A DNA stretch of 64,000 nucleotides from Ascaphus truei. Its lineage: Eukaryota; Chordata; Amphibia; Anura; Ascaphidae. Numbering within the stretch: position 1 is the stretch's first letter; the number at the start of each line of letters is the position of its first letter. The stretch is from positions 141,786,563 through 141,850,562 of the forward strand of contig CM071570.1 in NCBI GenBank assembly GCA_036426205.1, read 5' to 3'. Shown here piece after piece: positions 34,461 to 47,109 of this stretch. The position numbers and the translations under genes are program-made. Under the pieces are notes generated by a model that did no database searches, had not been told where the DNA came from, and worked only from the letters and a program-made list of their open reading frames with translations.

Positions 34461-35267
34461 TGTAACGGTATTTCTGGCCCGGCCTGACCCACCCAATCTC
34501 ACATTGGCCCCTGTGGTCTAACCGGTCCCCATTACAGTGTGATAGTGTCTGGTGGTGCACCTGTTGGCAACAGGACTCCTGAGTCTCCCGCATGATGGTG
34601 TGTGGGGAGAACCCGTCCAGACAGGCAGCTGAGGTAGTGTGCTGAGTCCTACCTAGTTCCAGTGCAGCGCCTCCACCTCATCAGGGTCCCTTCGGTCACT
34701 TGGGGATGGTCCTGGTGAGGAACTCCTCGGTGGTGCTCCTCTCTGTACATTCACTCCACACACGTACACGAGAGGGTGTTCGAATAAGAGCATCTTTATT
34801 GATTGAGGTGGGCTAACTGCCCCACGCAGTAGAATCTCTAGCCGCTCATCTTGAGTCAGTGCTTCCCTTTGAAAGGTGAGCTCTCCTTTAATAGGGATTC
34901 CCTATCCCAGCCGGGATATCTCTATCCTGTGCCAGGTCCCTGGACACAGTCTCTTTGCAGCTACTATAACATAACCAGAACTTTCCAGCAACTCCAGACT
35001 AGGACTAGAACTCCTCCTCCTCTTAGCTGAACTTGTACTAGAACCCTTTTAGAAACAGTGCTGTGCCTTATGTACACTCTGGAAGCTGACACACCTCTGA
35101 CATCACTAACCATGGAGTCAGAGCATGTGACCACTCCCATCCATACACAGGGCACCCCACCAGGGTGTGAGGGCAAACCTCCATAATTACTGCTGGCATG
35201 CCCACAACTTACCAGGCCTTACTGTCAGCAGGAGAGATGACTGTAGCCATTTTACATGACCGCTACA
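34461..35267 (-). repeat. LTR, minus orientation, complete (807 bp)
   Basis: In element orientation it starts TGTAGCGGTCATG and ends CGTTACA (TG...CA). It contains an AATAAA-type signal in CAATAAAGATGCTCTTATTC, followed by the R/U5-like CACCCTCTCGTGTACGTG. The left flank ends in TATA; the right border abuts a second, 5'-truncated LTR in plus orientation. Matches 39773-40583 and 35270-36023. Confidence 0.88.
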
Positions 35268-35269
35268 TG

Positions 35270-36023
35270 TGCTGGACATAAGGCCTGTAGTGTGGGCATG
35301 CCAGCAGTAATCTGGAGGTTTGCCTCACACCCTGGTGGGTGGTGGCCCTGTGTGGATTGAGAGTTGGTCACATGCTCTGACTCCATGGTTAGTGATGTCA
35401 GAGGTGTGTCAGCTTCCAGATGTACATAAGGCACAGCAACTGTTTCTAAAAGGGTCTAGTACAAGTTCAGCTAAGAGGAGGAGGAGGTTCTAGTCCTAGT
35501 CTGGAGTTGCTGGAAAGTTCTGGTTATGTTATAGTAGCTGCAAAGAAACTGTGTCCAGGGACCTGCACAGATAGATATACCCGGCTGGGATAGGGAATCC
35601 CTTTAAGGAGAGCTCACCCTTTCAAAGGAAGAGCACTGACTCAAGATGAGCGGCTAGAGATTCTACTGCGTGGGGCAGTATAGCCACCTCAACAATAAAT
35701 GCTCTTATTCGAAACACCCTCTCGTGTACGTGTGGAGTGAATGTACAGGAGGGCGCACCACCGAGGAGTTCCTCACCAGGACCATCCCCAGTGACCGAAG
35801 GGACCCTGATGAGGTAAGCGCTGCACTGGAACTATGTGGACTCAGCCACACTACCTCAGCTGCCTGTCTGGACGGGTTTCTCCCCACACAACCATCATGC
35901 GGGAGACTCAGGTCCTGTTGCCAACAGTTGCACCACCAGACACTTCACACTGTAATGGGACGTGTTAGACCACAGGGCCAATGTGATATTGGGTGGGTCA
36001 GGCCGGCCAGAAATACCGTTACA
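35270..36023 (+). repeat. 5' LTR, plus orientation, lacking its first ~45 bp
   Basis: It begins inside the LTR at GCTGGACATAAGGCCTG and ends ACCGTTACA. The missing first 46 bases are present, inverted, at 47110-47156. The polyadenylation signal AATAAATGCTC is near 35694. Confidence 0.85.
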
Positions 36024-39000
36024 TTTGGAGGCGCTGCTGAGATCAGATCTGGTCATCAGGACAGGCTCTAGCTAGCACACTGGAAACAGGGAGAGAGTCT
36101 GCTGCCACTCTGTGCTGCGTAGGGACGGACCTATGGGTGGACAGGGGGCTGACGGGGTATTGTCAGTTCGCAGGGCGACCTGGCCGGAAAGGAGTGAGGG
36201 GTTTGGAGCCGGGCTAAGAGCTGACCGAGTCACCTTGAGGTAGTGCTAGTTGGTCGGACCCAGAAGGGATAGCCTGTTAAATGTCAGGAATCCTGGAGAA
36301 TGTCTGCGCTAGGCTGACCAAGAGAGGTAGACGCCCCAAGTACTGCATGGCAGAGCCAGAGTACTCTAGCCCATTCCAGACACTTACCAAGGGAGCACAG
36401 ACTGGGAGGAAGAGTTACTGCAGACACTGAGAGAGTGAGCCCTAGCCTGAGGTTTGCACATGAGTCCGCCTATCAGGTACACATGTGGTGGTGCATCTGA
36501 GCAATCTTTGTTGTACTGGTGTGGTGGCTGCCCCGCAGAGCGGAGCCCCATGTACGATAATTGGTACGAGAGTGTGACAACCCAAGGAATGGAGGATCCG
36601 CTTGGTGCGGAGAGCCCAAAATGGCGACCAGAGGCTGATGGGGAAGGCACCCGTGGCGTGCGCCCCACTGAAGAGCAACTGTCGCTGAGTCGTCTTTAAC
36701 TAACGCTGCTCTGGAGTGGAGCGAAGGCCGTGGCTGCCCCGTTTTTGTCCTGTCTGGGACACCGAGGGGCCACCCTTGAAGAGTGTGAGGACATTGTGAT
36801 AACTGGGGGGAACCCCACGAGGAAGCAAACAAACTGACATTCGGGCTTAAAAGCCACCAAACAAAATGGCGGTTCCGCGTGCTAGGGAGACCGCATGGGC
36901 CAGGTCGCAGAATTGGCTGTACAAACTTGCAAAGAGCTGGCCGGGAAGGCGCGAACAGCAAGCCCCGCCCTGATGGGGGAATGGGCGCGAAAGCTATGGC
37001 GGCGCCTGCATGGACAGTGACTCACTCGGCCCCTGTGCTGAGTCAACCGCTCAGTCTAGGACCCTCCCCTGATTTCCACCAGGGGGAGTGACTTTCAATT
37101 GGGCCTGTGGGAAGCCCCACTGGGCCCAGGGACTGATATCCAGGCGCGCGCCGTGGACAAGGAATATTTCCGCCCGAGGTAACGTGCAAAAAGGAGGGAT
37201 ATTTTGCACGAAAAGCAGCAGCTAGGAGAAGGCGAACTAGCCCGCAGCCCGGAATCCACTCTGATGAGGAAATTGGCGCGAAAACGCAGACCGCGCCCCC
37301 CAGGATGAGAAAGGCGCGGCCTTAATAAGGGGCATGACATTCCCCTTGGGGATCGCGCCCATAATTGCAACCCCTGGGGGCGGGTTCCAGCTATGCCGCG
37401 GAAGGAGGAGCCGAAGCAGGAAGTGGCTGGCCCAGAAGCTTCTACCGCGTTCCGTTGCGAGGACCACTGACCTGGAGAGCCCATACTAAAGTGTCCCTAC
37501 TAAAGATGCCGCTCCTCCACTGTGGGCACATGGTCTCCACCCACCCTACTCGGTACCCACTTCATTAGTACATCGCACTTCGTACTCTTCCTCCATTCTT
37601 TCTTCGCTGTGCGACACATCCCGGTCGTTTTCCCTTCCCACCTACCTCGGTACCCGGCGGCGGCTAAATAGGTGCCTATCCGAGACAGTGGTACCGGGCA
37701 TTTCTGCGTTATCCCAATGCGGTTCCCGGACAACGTAATCTCCTGGGGGGCGTTGCTCCCTGGATAGAAGGGAATCTAGTATCCTTTGTTGGCCTGCCAT
37801 TCGTGGATTACCTATTCACACTGGCCTGACCTCTTTACAACGGGGGAACGGCTATGCGATTCGCAGAGGGGTTCTCCTCCTTGGCGCATACGGTGTTGAT
37901 GCAGTATCTCTTGTGCCAGGTTCTGGAAAGGGGATGCGCTTTACCAGATTCCCGGCGCGAAGTCGATGGTCAGTAGCAACCGAGGACGGTCGGGTCCACC
38001 CCCCGACACGAGAGGAAAAGACTTTCCCCACGCTCGGTGTACCCCGAGATCAGGAAGGGAGATTACTCCGACGAGGATCTCCGTGAGCCTAGCGGTGGCG
38101 AAACGGACCCAAGAGGACCCAGGACGACGACACCCCATGGTGAGTGGCAGTCTGGAGAACAGGGCTCCCCCTCAGATCGCGAGCCGAGAGAACGGCGGCC
38201 CCGCCGTCCCAGACCTGGCGGCGACGGGAGAGAGACGCCAACCCCCCTGCGGACTGGTAAGAGAACAAGCCCCCATCACTTACCTAGTCCCCGGCAACAG
38301 CGCAGCGGAGGAGGCCGTGCCAGGCCCGAGGCGCACTTGGAGAGAACGGCATCACTTTCCGGTGAAACGACGGTGGAGCTTCCGGATGTCGTCATCGAAG
38401 AAGAGATCCCGAATGGGGATCCAACCCGAGATGGCGGCGCTTCCGGTTCCGGGGAGGGACATCAATCATTCCGGTGCGACGGCGCGGAAACCGCTGGAAA
38501 AGACGTTAGCGACGCTTGCGATCGGGGGAAGTCCCCGATCACCTCAAAGGCCAGGAGTTGGATGGGCGATCCGAGGACTGAGGAGGGTAGATGTCCATTG
38601 GACATCTACGGGACAGCAGGAGTGAACGGTATTAACCCTGTGGGGTCCATTGCTTGCCTTATGCCCCATCCCACGTCCTAGATAAAACCCTGCCCTGTCA
38701 CCGGTTCCACGGGATCCCCGCCTATTTTAAATCGGTGGACATACCCTCGAAGAGGAGGTGAAAACGATGGGGAGACCGCGCAGTTGCGCTACGGAAGGCA
38801 CTTCTCGGGGGGGGGGAGAGTTGAGAGTGGCCGCGGTAGCTGTGGTTGCCCCTGTGCTCCCGACCCAGTGAAAAGGCCCGGGATCTTCCAGGTGGTCCTG
38901 TACCGCGATCGGCACGGACATCGGGGGTATTTCCCTGGGGAGTGAAGTGATTCAGGGGAGTCACACAAATTCAGAGACACCGTTGGTGGGTCCCCACTAT

Positions 39001-39772
39001 TTGAAGGGTACTCCGCATGGTGGACCGCACTCGGTTTCCTCTCCGGCGGAAGATGTTGGATTACTGGTGGGCTGCGGGAGAGTTCACCCCTAGCAAAGGA
39101 TAGAGAGTGTCAGGAGCGTGGCTTCAGATCGAGCACAGGGAGATAGAACCCATGTCCCAGCATCCTGTCAGATTCCCGTGGACCCTGAGGAGCCCCTATC
39201 AGTGTGTTACCTGGGAGGGCCGGTAGTGGCTACCCTGACCAGAATAAGTAGGGCCGAACGGGCCATAAGGCTCGTTATAAATCATCCCACGGTTGGGTAC
39301 CCGTATGTCCCTGAGCCTTCTCATATGAAATAGAGGAAAACAGAGGGAGGTGGCTTAGGAGGCCATTGAGATGGTACTTAGTTGGTAGTGGGAAGTGCAG
39401 TGAGAGAAGAAGAGGCCGAAGGAGCGATAGAGCACTTAGTGCGCATATGGGCATAGGAGGACAATCTACAAACATAAGGGACTTATCGGCCCGAGAGGGG
39501 ACTGCCGAGACATTACTATGGTACGGTCCTGGATATGGGTGGTAGGGAAGGTAAGAAACCTGACCCCGTCCACTACTTTTAGGAGGTACTAGCATTAACG
39601 CGGGTTTCGTGGGCTGCTGGTCGGGGCGGGCTTGGCGGAGTGTTCTGTAGACATTTTGTGTGCATTATGAAAATTTGTAAGATGTTCTAATTATGTTTTG
39701 TGTTTCAGTGCTTCGGAAAAGGGTATACAATTTAGGTCCCAGCGAGGATGATGGGATTCACCAGGGGAGAAT
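36024..39772 (+). mobile_element. LTR retrotransposon interior, non-autonomous (3.75 kb)
   Basis: It starts TTTGGAGGCGCTGCTGAG directly after the 5' LTR (primer-binding-site position, tRNA not assigned). It ends in the purine-rich CCAGGGGAGAAT just before the 3' LTR. The reading frame is broken into pieces. Coding-looking stretches are MSPPIRYTCGGASEQSLLYW near 36460, VAELAVQTCKELAGKART near 36903, and an acidic DYSDEDLREPSGGE segment near 38065. I see no zinc knuckle, DSG/DTG protease, YxDD reverse transcriptase or integrase motif, and the length is too short for a full gag-pol. Probably a gag-only or captured-sequence element mobilised in trans. Confidence 0.6.
37966..38690 (+). CDS. Unknown acidic protein fragment of the LTR element
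   Basis: Overlapping plus-strand frames. The frame with YPEIRKGDYSDEDLREPSGG followed by ELPDVVIEEEIPNGDPTRDG is preserved in the second copy (about 45350-45780), where frameshifts fall at different places. This supports a true reading frame in the ancestor. The composition is hydrophilic, Pro/Arg/Gly/Glu-rich and likely disordered. No known domain recognised. The alternative frame (PRSGREITPTRISVSLAVAK) is also open and cannot be excluded. Confidence 0.35.
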
Positions 39773-40583
39773 TGTAGCGGTCATGTAAAATGGGCTACAG
39801 TCATCTCTCCTGCTGACAGTAAGGCCTGGTAAGTTTGTGGGCATGCACAGTAATTATGGAGGTTTGCCTCACACCCTGGTGGGGTGCCCGGTGTATGGAT
39901 GGGGAGTGGTCACATGCTCTACTCCATGGTTAGTGATGTCAGAGGTGTGTCAGCTTCAGAGTGTACATAAGCACAGCACTGTTCTAAAAGGGTTCTAGTC
40001 ACAGTTCAGCTAAGAGGAGGAGGAGTTCTAGTCCTAGTCTGGAGTTGCTGGAAAGTCTGGTTATGTTAGTAGCTAGCTGCAAAAGAGCTGTGTCAGGGAC
40101 CTGGCCAGGATAGAGTATCCCGGCTGGGATAGGGAATCCCTATTAAAGGAGAGCTCACCTTTCAAAGGGAAGCACTGACTCAAGATGAGCGGCTAAGATT
40201 CTAACTTTACGCGTGGGGCATTTAGCCCACCTCAATCAATAAGATGCTCTTATTCGAACACCCTCTCGTGTACGTGTGTGGAGTGAATGTACAGAGAGGA
40301 GCACCACCGGGAGTTCCTCACCCGGACCATCCCCAGTGACCGAAGGGACCCTGATGAGGTGGAGGCCTGCACGGGAACTAGGTAGGACTCAGCACACTCC
40401 CTACCTCAGCTGCCTGTCTGGACGGGTTTCCTCCCACACACCATCATGCGGGAGAGACTCAGGAGTCCTCTGTTGCCAACAGGTGCAACCACCAGACACT
40501 ATCACACTGTAATGGGGACCGGTTAGCGACACAGGGGCCAAGGTTAATTGGGTGGGTCAGATGCCCGGCCAGAATACGTTACA
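39773..40583 (+). repeat. 3' LTR, plus orientation, complete (811 bp)
   Basis: TGTAGCGGTCATG...ACGTTACA, preceded by the polypurine tract. It continues at 40584 as TATATTTTAAACATG, the complement of the left flank at 34446-34460, so its 3' flank is the same host sequence in inverted form. Confidence 0.9.
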
Positions 40584-41306
40584 TATATTTTAAACATGTT
40601 GGTATTGCAGACTATCTGGACTTGACAATAAAAACAAATATCTCCAGCAATTAAAACACCCTCCTGTTTGTATTATAAGATGGTGTACTCTTTGCCTGCA
40701 TTATTTGTTGCTAATTTTCAAACTGTCAAACTCAAGCACAATTAATACCTCTTTCACCTCTTTTCTTCTTGTTTTGCCTTTGAGGGCCAACATGTACTAG
40801 TGTCAGTGAATCTCAAGTGGAGAATATACCATGTAGGGGTCTTACTTAACTTCCCTGGATGTCGTTATTTTAAACTAAATCCTTTAATATATAATTAAGT
40901 GGTTTCCATGCTTTGATCATGCTCTACATCCAATGACAGTTTTCAACTTCTCTTCACAGGCTGACATGCAGGATCTTTGGGAAATTGACTCCATTAATCA
41001 AAAGCATAGCCTATTTAAACTTTTTTGGTACCGTAGTTTATTTAATACTTTATATAGAATTGGTGCAGTGCTTTTGTGGAACAATAAAATGAAATAGCAA
41101 ACTTTAACCTAAACTAATGTTTATCATACGCCTATGCACTAAAGCCAAATAACATAACGTTACTCCGTGTTACATCCTTAAATAATGTATGCTTTTTTGT
41201 TTCCCGCCCATTAGTTGCTACTGATAGAAAAAGGTGTTCCCCCTAAATTGTATATGCACTGAGGGAGAGGTTATATTTTACAAGTAGTTCCAAGTGATTA
41301 TATATA

Positions 41307-41338
<32 letters not shown>

Positions 41339-41920
41339 TAGATAGATAGAATAGATAGATAGATATTCACTCAAACCCACCTTAGAACACAGAGAAAGAA
41401 AGAAAAAAGCTGTGCACAAAAAGGCCACACCTGAGATACCTTGGATACATTTAATAGGAGATAATTAAATAATACTTTGCATGTTCCTATTGCACTTTTT
41501 CTAGGTATCTCAAGTGTACTCTTCTAGACAATGCCACCTACAAATTAACATCAGTTTATTTGAAGGCTTATGAAGGTAGCGCGAAATTAACCTAATATTA
41601 GCCCTAGGCTAATTAGTTAAACGACTGCTTTGTTTTGTTATATAATAGCTTAGTGTTACCTCCGGGAAAATTACGCCATTACCTGCCTTAGGTAACCTAA
41701 CGTTATTTGACTTGGTTATCGGATCTTAATGTATCTGTCCCATATATGAGATTTTGTAAACATATACCGATATACCCGGATGAATGACCCTGATAGTACG
41801 AAAGCTGTGAAAATAAATTACTTGTTGGTCCAATAAAAGGTATCATGCAACCTATTCCCTCTCCCCCATGTTACTAACATGCGATAAACATAGAAGAAAA
41901 TACACACTGAAAACGACTTA

Positions 41921-42269
41921 GGCCTCGTCCAGGGTTACTGCTTGCTGGCGGAGGCGCGCTGAGGCGCGCTTCCGCTCGGCATGAGCTCCTACTGCCGCAA
42001 TTAAGACGGCTTTCGTAGGGGCTCACCTACTCTTCCACAAGCCGCGCGGAAGCATAGGTCTTCGGAAAATTTTAAATTTCCCGCTTGCTGGGTGCAGGGA
42101 CCGTCACGTGAGCGGTTCGCCCACATGATGGACGAACCAGGCTCCGTGACGTCACTGGCCCGCCCCCCGACACGCCCTGGACGATGCGCTGTCTAAGGCC
42201 AGGAAAGCCACCCACTTTCCCTGAGCCTCAGCGCCGCCTCTCACGCCAGCAAGGAGCTTGGCCGAGGCC
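41921..42269. mobile_element. PIF/Harbinger-type MITE, right-arm copy
   Basis: Inverted counterpart of 32763-33110. It starts GGCCTCGTCCAGGG, ends GGCCGAGGCC, and is flanked by TTA at 41918-41920 and 42270-42272. Confidence 0.65.
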
Positions 42270-44374
42270 TTACAGTGTTTATTGCTTTTTCAACTGTACT
42301 GCAAACCACACTAATTTACAGATGACGGCAAACCTGACACTCTACCCATGTACAGATTATTTATCTCAGAACAGCAGAATAATATCAGCAGTGAAACTAC
42401 AGTCATACAATTATGCACTCCTGTATACATACAGGCAGCAATTTTGTATGTACTGTTATGATGAATACAGGCTGCAACTGGACTTCCTTTCCCCCTGAAG
42501 GGATTTCATTGACTATGATATTTACTGATACTTTTGCTATCTAGGTATTTCTATTTTGCTGATCAAGGTATTTGTAATACTGGGTGTTCCTCTCTTTTTG
42601 GAGCATCACAGTAGCTACTCTGAGGGAAGATACTGTGGTGGATTGAACCTACAGGAACGGGCCTGAACATGGGTTTTTCCCCGAAAACTTGTCCCCCTCT
42701 GTTCATTTCCCCTTTTTTTGCTTCCACCCGCCCCTACCTTCCTTTTCCCTCGCCCAATTTTGGTTTATTTTTCATTTTTGGTTGCTCCTCCCACTGTGAT
42801 TCACCCCCTTCACCTATGCATTTTGTATGCCCTTGCTGACTATCCTGCCCCTAGTCACAAGCTCAAGCTAATATTCTTTGCTCTTATTCTTTGTAGCTGT
42901 CACGTTATATATATGAAGCTTTTGTTGTATTGACTCTCATGGTGTAGTGCACCATTTAAAATGTAATAAACCACCCTCATTTGATTCTCTATTGTTGCAA
43001 TATTCTTGCTTTGAGTGTGCGGGTTCCCCCTTGTGTTTTTTGTTTTGTCTCCCTCTCGTCCAGTCGTGTCGTGGTATTCATGGTTCACCACTTTCTTCCA
43101 CAACTCTTTACTCCTCCTTTTCCCCCTCTATTAGGGAACTTATTGAATCTTTCCTACCTTTTTTACATTGTGATACTTCCTTTCTCTTCTGTATGCAATT
43201 TCAAATGTTGAATTAAGCACTCTGTGTTAAATTGTGCCGTTATCCCTGTTGATTCTAGTGTGCAATCCAAACAGGAATCTCTGTGGTTCTAATAAACCAC
43301 TTAGAAATACACGATGGTTCGTTTTTTGGTGTACCATGTGATTTTAACCATGTATAATGAGAGTAAAGTGTCATGTATTGCAATGTTTTAGAGATGCGTA
43401 GGATTGATACTGTATTATGATAGGACTGACATTCTAGGATTGATGATTCTCAAAAGCTGTAATCTATGCTTAGATTTTTTAGCTGGAATGCATTAGTGTG
43501 TTAATCTATGCGGAGTGCAAATGTTGTAATTCAAACAATTAGGACGTGATTATTGACACTCATTATAAAATTATTATCTAATATCAGTGAAGGTTATTTA
43601 AACACCGTGGGACTTGGTACACAGAACGGGATGAGCCTGACAAAGCAGGGGATTCTGCGAAATGTGTAGCTACGTCTGTGGGCAGGTTTTTTGAGCATTC
43701 ACGGCCACCGTACTTCCTTGGAGGACCGCGTTCCCAGCTCAGTTATACCGGACGTGGTAGCAGGAGCCACGGTATCTGCAGTGAACCCGAGTGTGCTGTC
43801 GCCGGAGGATTATTTACATGTAAGTTCGTTTGTTATTCTTTGTGGTGAATAATATCTATTTTTAAATATTGTCTCCTCAATGTCTGGTCGTCGTAGGGAT
43901 ATGTGTAACCTAAGAATACAGGCCCGACACGTACGCCTGAGCTGTTTACAGACAGCCAGTGAGAATCCAACTGGGAGAACAACTACTGTACAGTATAAAA
44001 GAAACCGATTACTCCTTGTGTACTCACACAATGGCCGTGTGATAGTATGATTTAGATAATAATATCTTATACATCCCCATTGCCACCTACATCACAATTT
44101 CTGTGCGATTAGCTCATACAATTCATTGGTACTATTATCTAGTCACTAAGCACACTGTCTGTGTAATCTTACCTGTGGTTTTTATAATCAAGCGTGCTCC
44201 GTTTTTTTCTGGTTCTCTGAAGAAGTGCCTCAGATTAGCAGTACCGTTCTTTCGTTTGCTACCCAAAAAGGATGTAATGCCTGACGAGAGGCACAGACTT
44301 ACAGCCCTGAGGCAGCAGGGTAGAGAGCTGCACTGCGGGGTAAAGTTGCGCTTGCGCTAGTGCTACGAAGCCAA

Positions 44375-44576
44375 GGCCGCCTTTTAGTGCCGGCGGCGAC
44401 GACAACGATGCTGACGTCACACTGCGGTCGCTGAAAAAATCTAAATGAATTGCTTCCAAGATCGCGACGAAGCCGTCGCGTCGCTACTACTATAAGCGCA
44501 CACAACGGTTAAATGAATTTGTTTTTTGAGGCGAATTCGCGCAGCTGTCGCAGTCGCCAGCACTATAATTGCGGCC
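44375..44576. mobile_element. TIR MITE (GGCCGC type), right-arm copy
   Basis: Inverted counterpart of 30434-30637; ends GGCCGCCTTTTAGTGCCGG and CACTATAATTGCGGCC. Confidence 0.65.
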
Positions 44577-44871
44577 TATATCAGCTGGTTGTTAAGGCAA
44601 CCAGACAGTAACGTGGTGCAAGGGGAGCCATTGAGGTGACAGGAGCGAGAATGGATGGTCCATCCCTCTTCTCGGGAAGGGGAGGCGGGCATCAGAGCTT
44701 GCTGTTGACCTGCTCAAGACAGCACAATACTAGTCTCCTCCCTCCAGAGATTCAGCTCCTGATGCAACACTCCAATACCGTCCTGATAAAGATATTGAGA
44801 CACCTCATTAGTAGAGAGTTGGGCGCAATGTGGTCAAAATTTGATCCGCAAATCATTCTCAGAATTTTTGA

Positions 44872-47109
44872 ACCTTTACCGGGTCAGTTGCGAAGGAACC
44901 CACTGACCTGGAGAGACCCATACTGAAAGTGGTCCCTACTAAAAAGAATGGCCTGCTCCTCCACTGTGGGCACGATGGTCTCACCCAGCCCTACTCGGTA
45001 CCCGGCGGGCTACTGTGTAGTAAGGGTGGACAAAACCGAGACGGTGGTCGGGCTTCTGCCTACAATGCGGGCTGCCCGGAAGCACTGTAAACTCGGTGGC
45101 ACGTTGCCCACCATTGCGGGACATTATATTTGTGGGCCCATGCCCACATTTATACCTATTCAACCTGCTGGACCCCCGGGGGATACGGCTAGCGTCCGCC
45201 GAGTCCCTGGCGCACTGTGGATCAGCCGTGCGGAGTCCCGGAGAAAGGGGGGACTGGAGTCGAACAAGTCGGCTGGGTCAGTAGCAACCGAGACGGTCGG
45301 GTCCACCCCCCGACGCGCAGAGGAAAAGACTTTCGCACGCTCGTGTGACCCCGAGATCAGGAAGGGAGATTACTCCGACGAGGATCTCCGTGAGCCTAGC
45401 GGTGGCGAAATCGGGACCCAAGAGGGACCCAGGACGGACGACACCCCATGGGGTGAGTGGCAGTCTGGAGAACAGGGCGTCCCCCTCAGATCGGCGAGCC
45501 GAGGAGACGAGGCAGTCCCGCCGTCCCAGGACCTGCGCGGGAAGGGGGAGAGAGACGCCAACGCCCCTGCGGACTGGTAAGAGAAGCAAGCCCCCCATCA
45601 CTACCTAGTCCCGGCATACAGCGCAGCGGAGGAGGGCCGTGCCAGGCCCGAGGCGACGTGGAGAGACGGCATCACTTTCCGGTGAAGACGACGGTGGAGC
45701 TTCCGGATGTCGTCATCGAAGAAGAGATCCCGAATGGGGATCCAACCCGAGATGGCGGCGCTTCCGGTCCGGGGGAGGACATCACTTCCTGGTGGCGACG
45801 CGGCAGACCGCTGGGAAAGACGTAGCGACGCCTTGGCGATCGGGGGAAGGTCCCCGATCACCTCAAAGGCCAGGAGTTGGATGGGCGATCCGAGGACTGA
45901 GGAGGGTGAGATGTCTCATTGGACCAGTCTACGGGACAGCAGAGGGTAACGGTAGTATAACCCTGGGGGTCCCATTGCTTGCCTTTATGCCCATCCCACG
46001 TCCTAGATAAAACCCCTGCCCTGTCACCGGTTCCACGGGATCCCCGCCTAGTTTAGAATCGGTGGACATAACCTCGAAGAGGAGGTGAAACGGACTGGGG
46101 AGACAGCGCAGTTGCGCTACGGAAGGCACTTCTCGGGGGGGGGGAGAGTTGAGAGTGGCCGCGGTAGGCTGGTGTTGCCCCCTGTGCTCCCGACCCAGTG
46201 AAAAGGCCCGGGATCTTCCAGGTGGTCTGTACCGCATCGGCACGGACATCGGGGGTATTTTCCCTGGGGATGAGAGTGATTCAGGGGAGTCACACAAATT
46301 CAGAGAGCACCGTTGGTGGCCCCACTATTTGAAGGGTACTCCGCAGGAGGGACCGTCACTCGGTTTCCTATCCGGCGAGAAGAGTAGTGGATTACTGGTG
46401 GGCTGCGGGAGAGTTCACCCCTGAGCAAGGGATAGAGAGTGCAGGAGCGATGGCTTCAGATCGAGCACAGGGAGATAGAACCCATGGGTCCCAGCATCCT
46501 GTCAGATTCCGTGGACCTGAGGAGCCCCTATCATTGGTGTTACCTGGGAGGGCCGGTAGGTGCACCTGACCAGAATAAGTAGGGCCGAACGGGCCATAAG
46601 GGCTCGTTATAAATCATCCACGGGTTGGGTACCCGTATTGTCCCTGAGCCTCTCATGGATGAAATAGAGGAAAACAGAGGGAGGTGGCTTAGGGAGGCCA
46701 TTGAGATGTACTTAGTTGGTAGGGGAAGTGCAGTGATAGGAAAAGAGGCCGAGGAGCGGATAGAGCACTTAGTGCGCTATGTGGGCATAGGAAGGAACAT
46801 CTACAAACATAAGGGACTTATCGGACCCGAGGGGACTGCCGAGACATTACTATGTACGGTCCTGGATATGGGTGGTAGGGAGGTAAGAAAACCTGACCCC
46901 AGTCACTACTTTTAGGAGGTACTAGCATATGAACGGGGTTCGTGGCTGCTGGTCGGGGCGGGCTTGGCGGAGTGTACTGTAGACATTTTGTGTGCATTAT
47001 GAAAATTTGGTAAGATGTTCTAATTATGTTTTGTGTTTCAGTGCTCTGGAAAAGGGTATACAAATTTAGGTCCCAGCGAGGATGATGGGATTACACCAGG
47101 GGGAGAATG
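44872..47109 (+). mobile_element. Second, partial copy of the LTR element interior
   Basis: Direct repeat of about 37440-39774. It starts near GTTGCGAAGGAACCCACTG, runs through the same landmarks (GATTACTCCGACGAGGATCT, GGTGGGCTGCGGGAGAG), and ends in the same polypurine tract plus TG. It joins the outer edge of the right arm on the left and an inverted LTR tip on the right. Frames: 44948-45580 (MACSSTVGTMVSPSPTRYPA onward, ending in the acidic segment) and 46625-46915 (EIEENRGRWLREAIEMYLVG, LVRYVGIGRNIYKHKGLIG). The latter is a helical, charged peptide of unknown function whose downstream ETLLCTVLDMGG matches a broken frame near 39510 in the first copy. Confidence 0.8.
46625..46915 (+). CDS. 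Unknown 96-aa C-terminal segment of the LTR element protein
   Basis: An open frame directly upstream of the polypurine tract. It contains EENRGRWLREAIEMYLVGRG, EAEERIEHLVRYVGIGRNIY and GPEGTAETLLCTVLDMGGRE, with helix-like spacing of charged residues. The first interior copy (39300-39590) encodes the same peptide but is broken by small indels. No family recognised; it could be the C-terminus of a gag-like protein. Confidence 0.4.
   Translation: MGTRIVPEPLMDEIEENRGRWLREAIEMYLVGRGSAVIGKEAEERIEHLVRYVGIGRNIYKHKGLIGPEGTAETLLCTVLDMGGREVRKPDPSHYF

Larger units (their letters stand above)
30127..35267 (+). repeat. Large inverted repeat, left arm (pairs with 39773-44868)
   Basis: The outer edge CAAAAATTCTGAGAATG (30127) has its complement ending at 44868; the inner edge is the terminus of a minus-strand LTR at 35267. 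Landmarks occur in opposite order and orientation in the two arms: GGCCGC MITE, hammerhead-like hairpin, GGCCTCG MITE, GATA microsatellite, AAGAAAAGAGGTGAAAGAGG, LTR. The arms differ mostly by one-base insertions and deletions. Confidence 0.92.
39773..44868 (-). repeat. Large inverted repeat, right arm (pairs with 30127-35267)
   Basis: Reverse-complement copy of the left arm, including LTR, (GATA)n tract, Harbinger MITE (41921-42269, TTA on both sides), hammerhead-like hairpin (about 43620-43680) and GGCCGC MITE (44375-44576). Single-base indels are frequent relative to the left arm, and most coding-like frames differ between arms. Confidence 0.92.

Noticed and set aside
36473..36961. 162-aa minus-strand frame in the LTR element
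   Set aside because: Antisense to the element, with no matching frame or motif; the plus strand has the more protein-like reading (CGGASEQSLLYWCGG).
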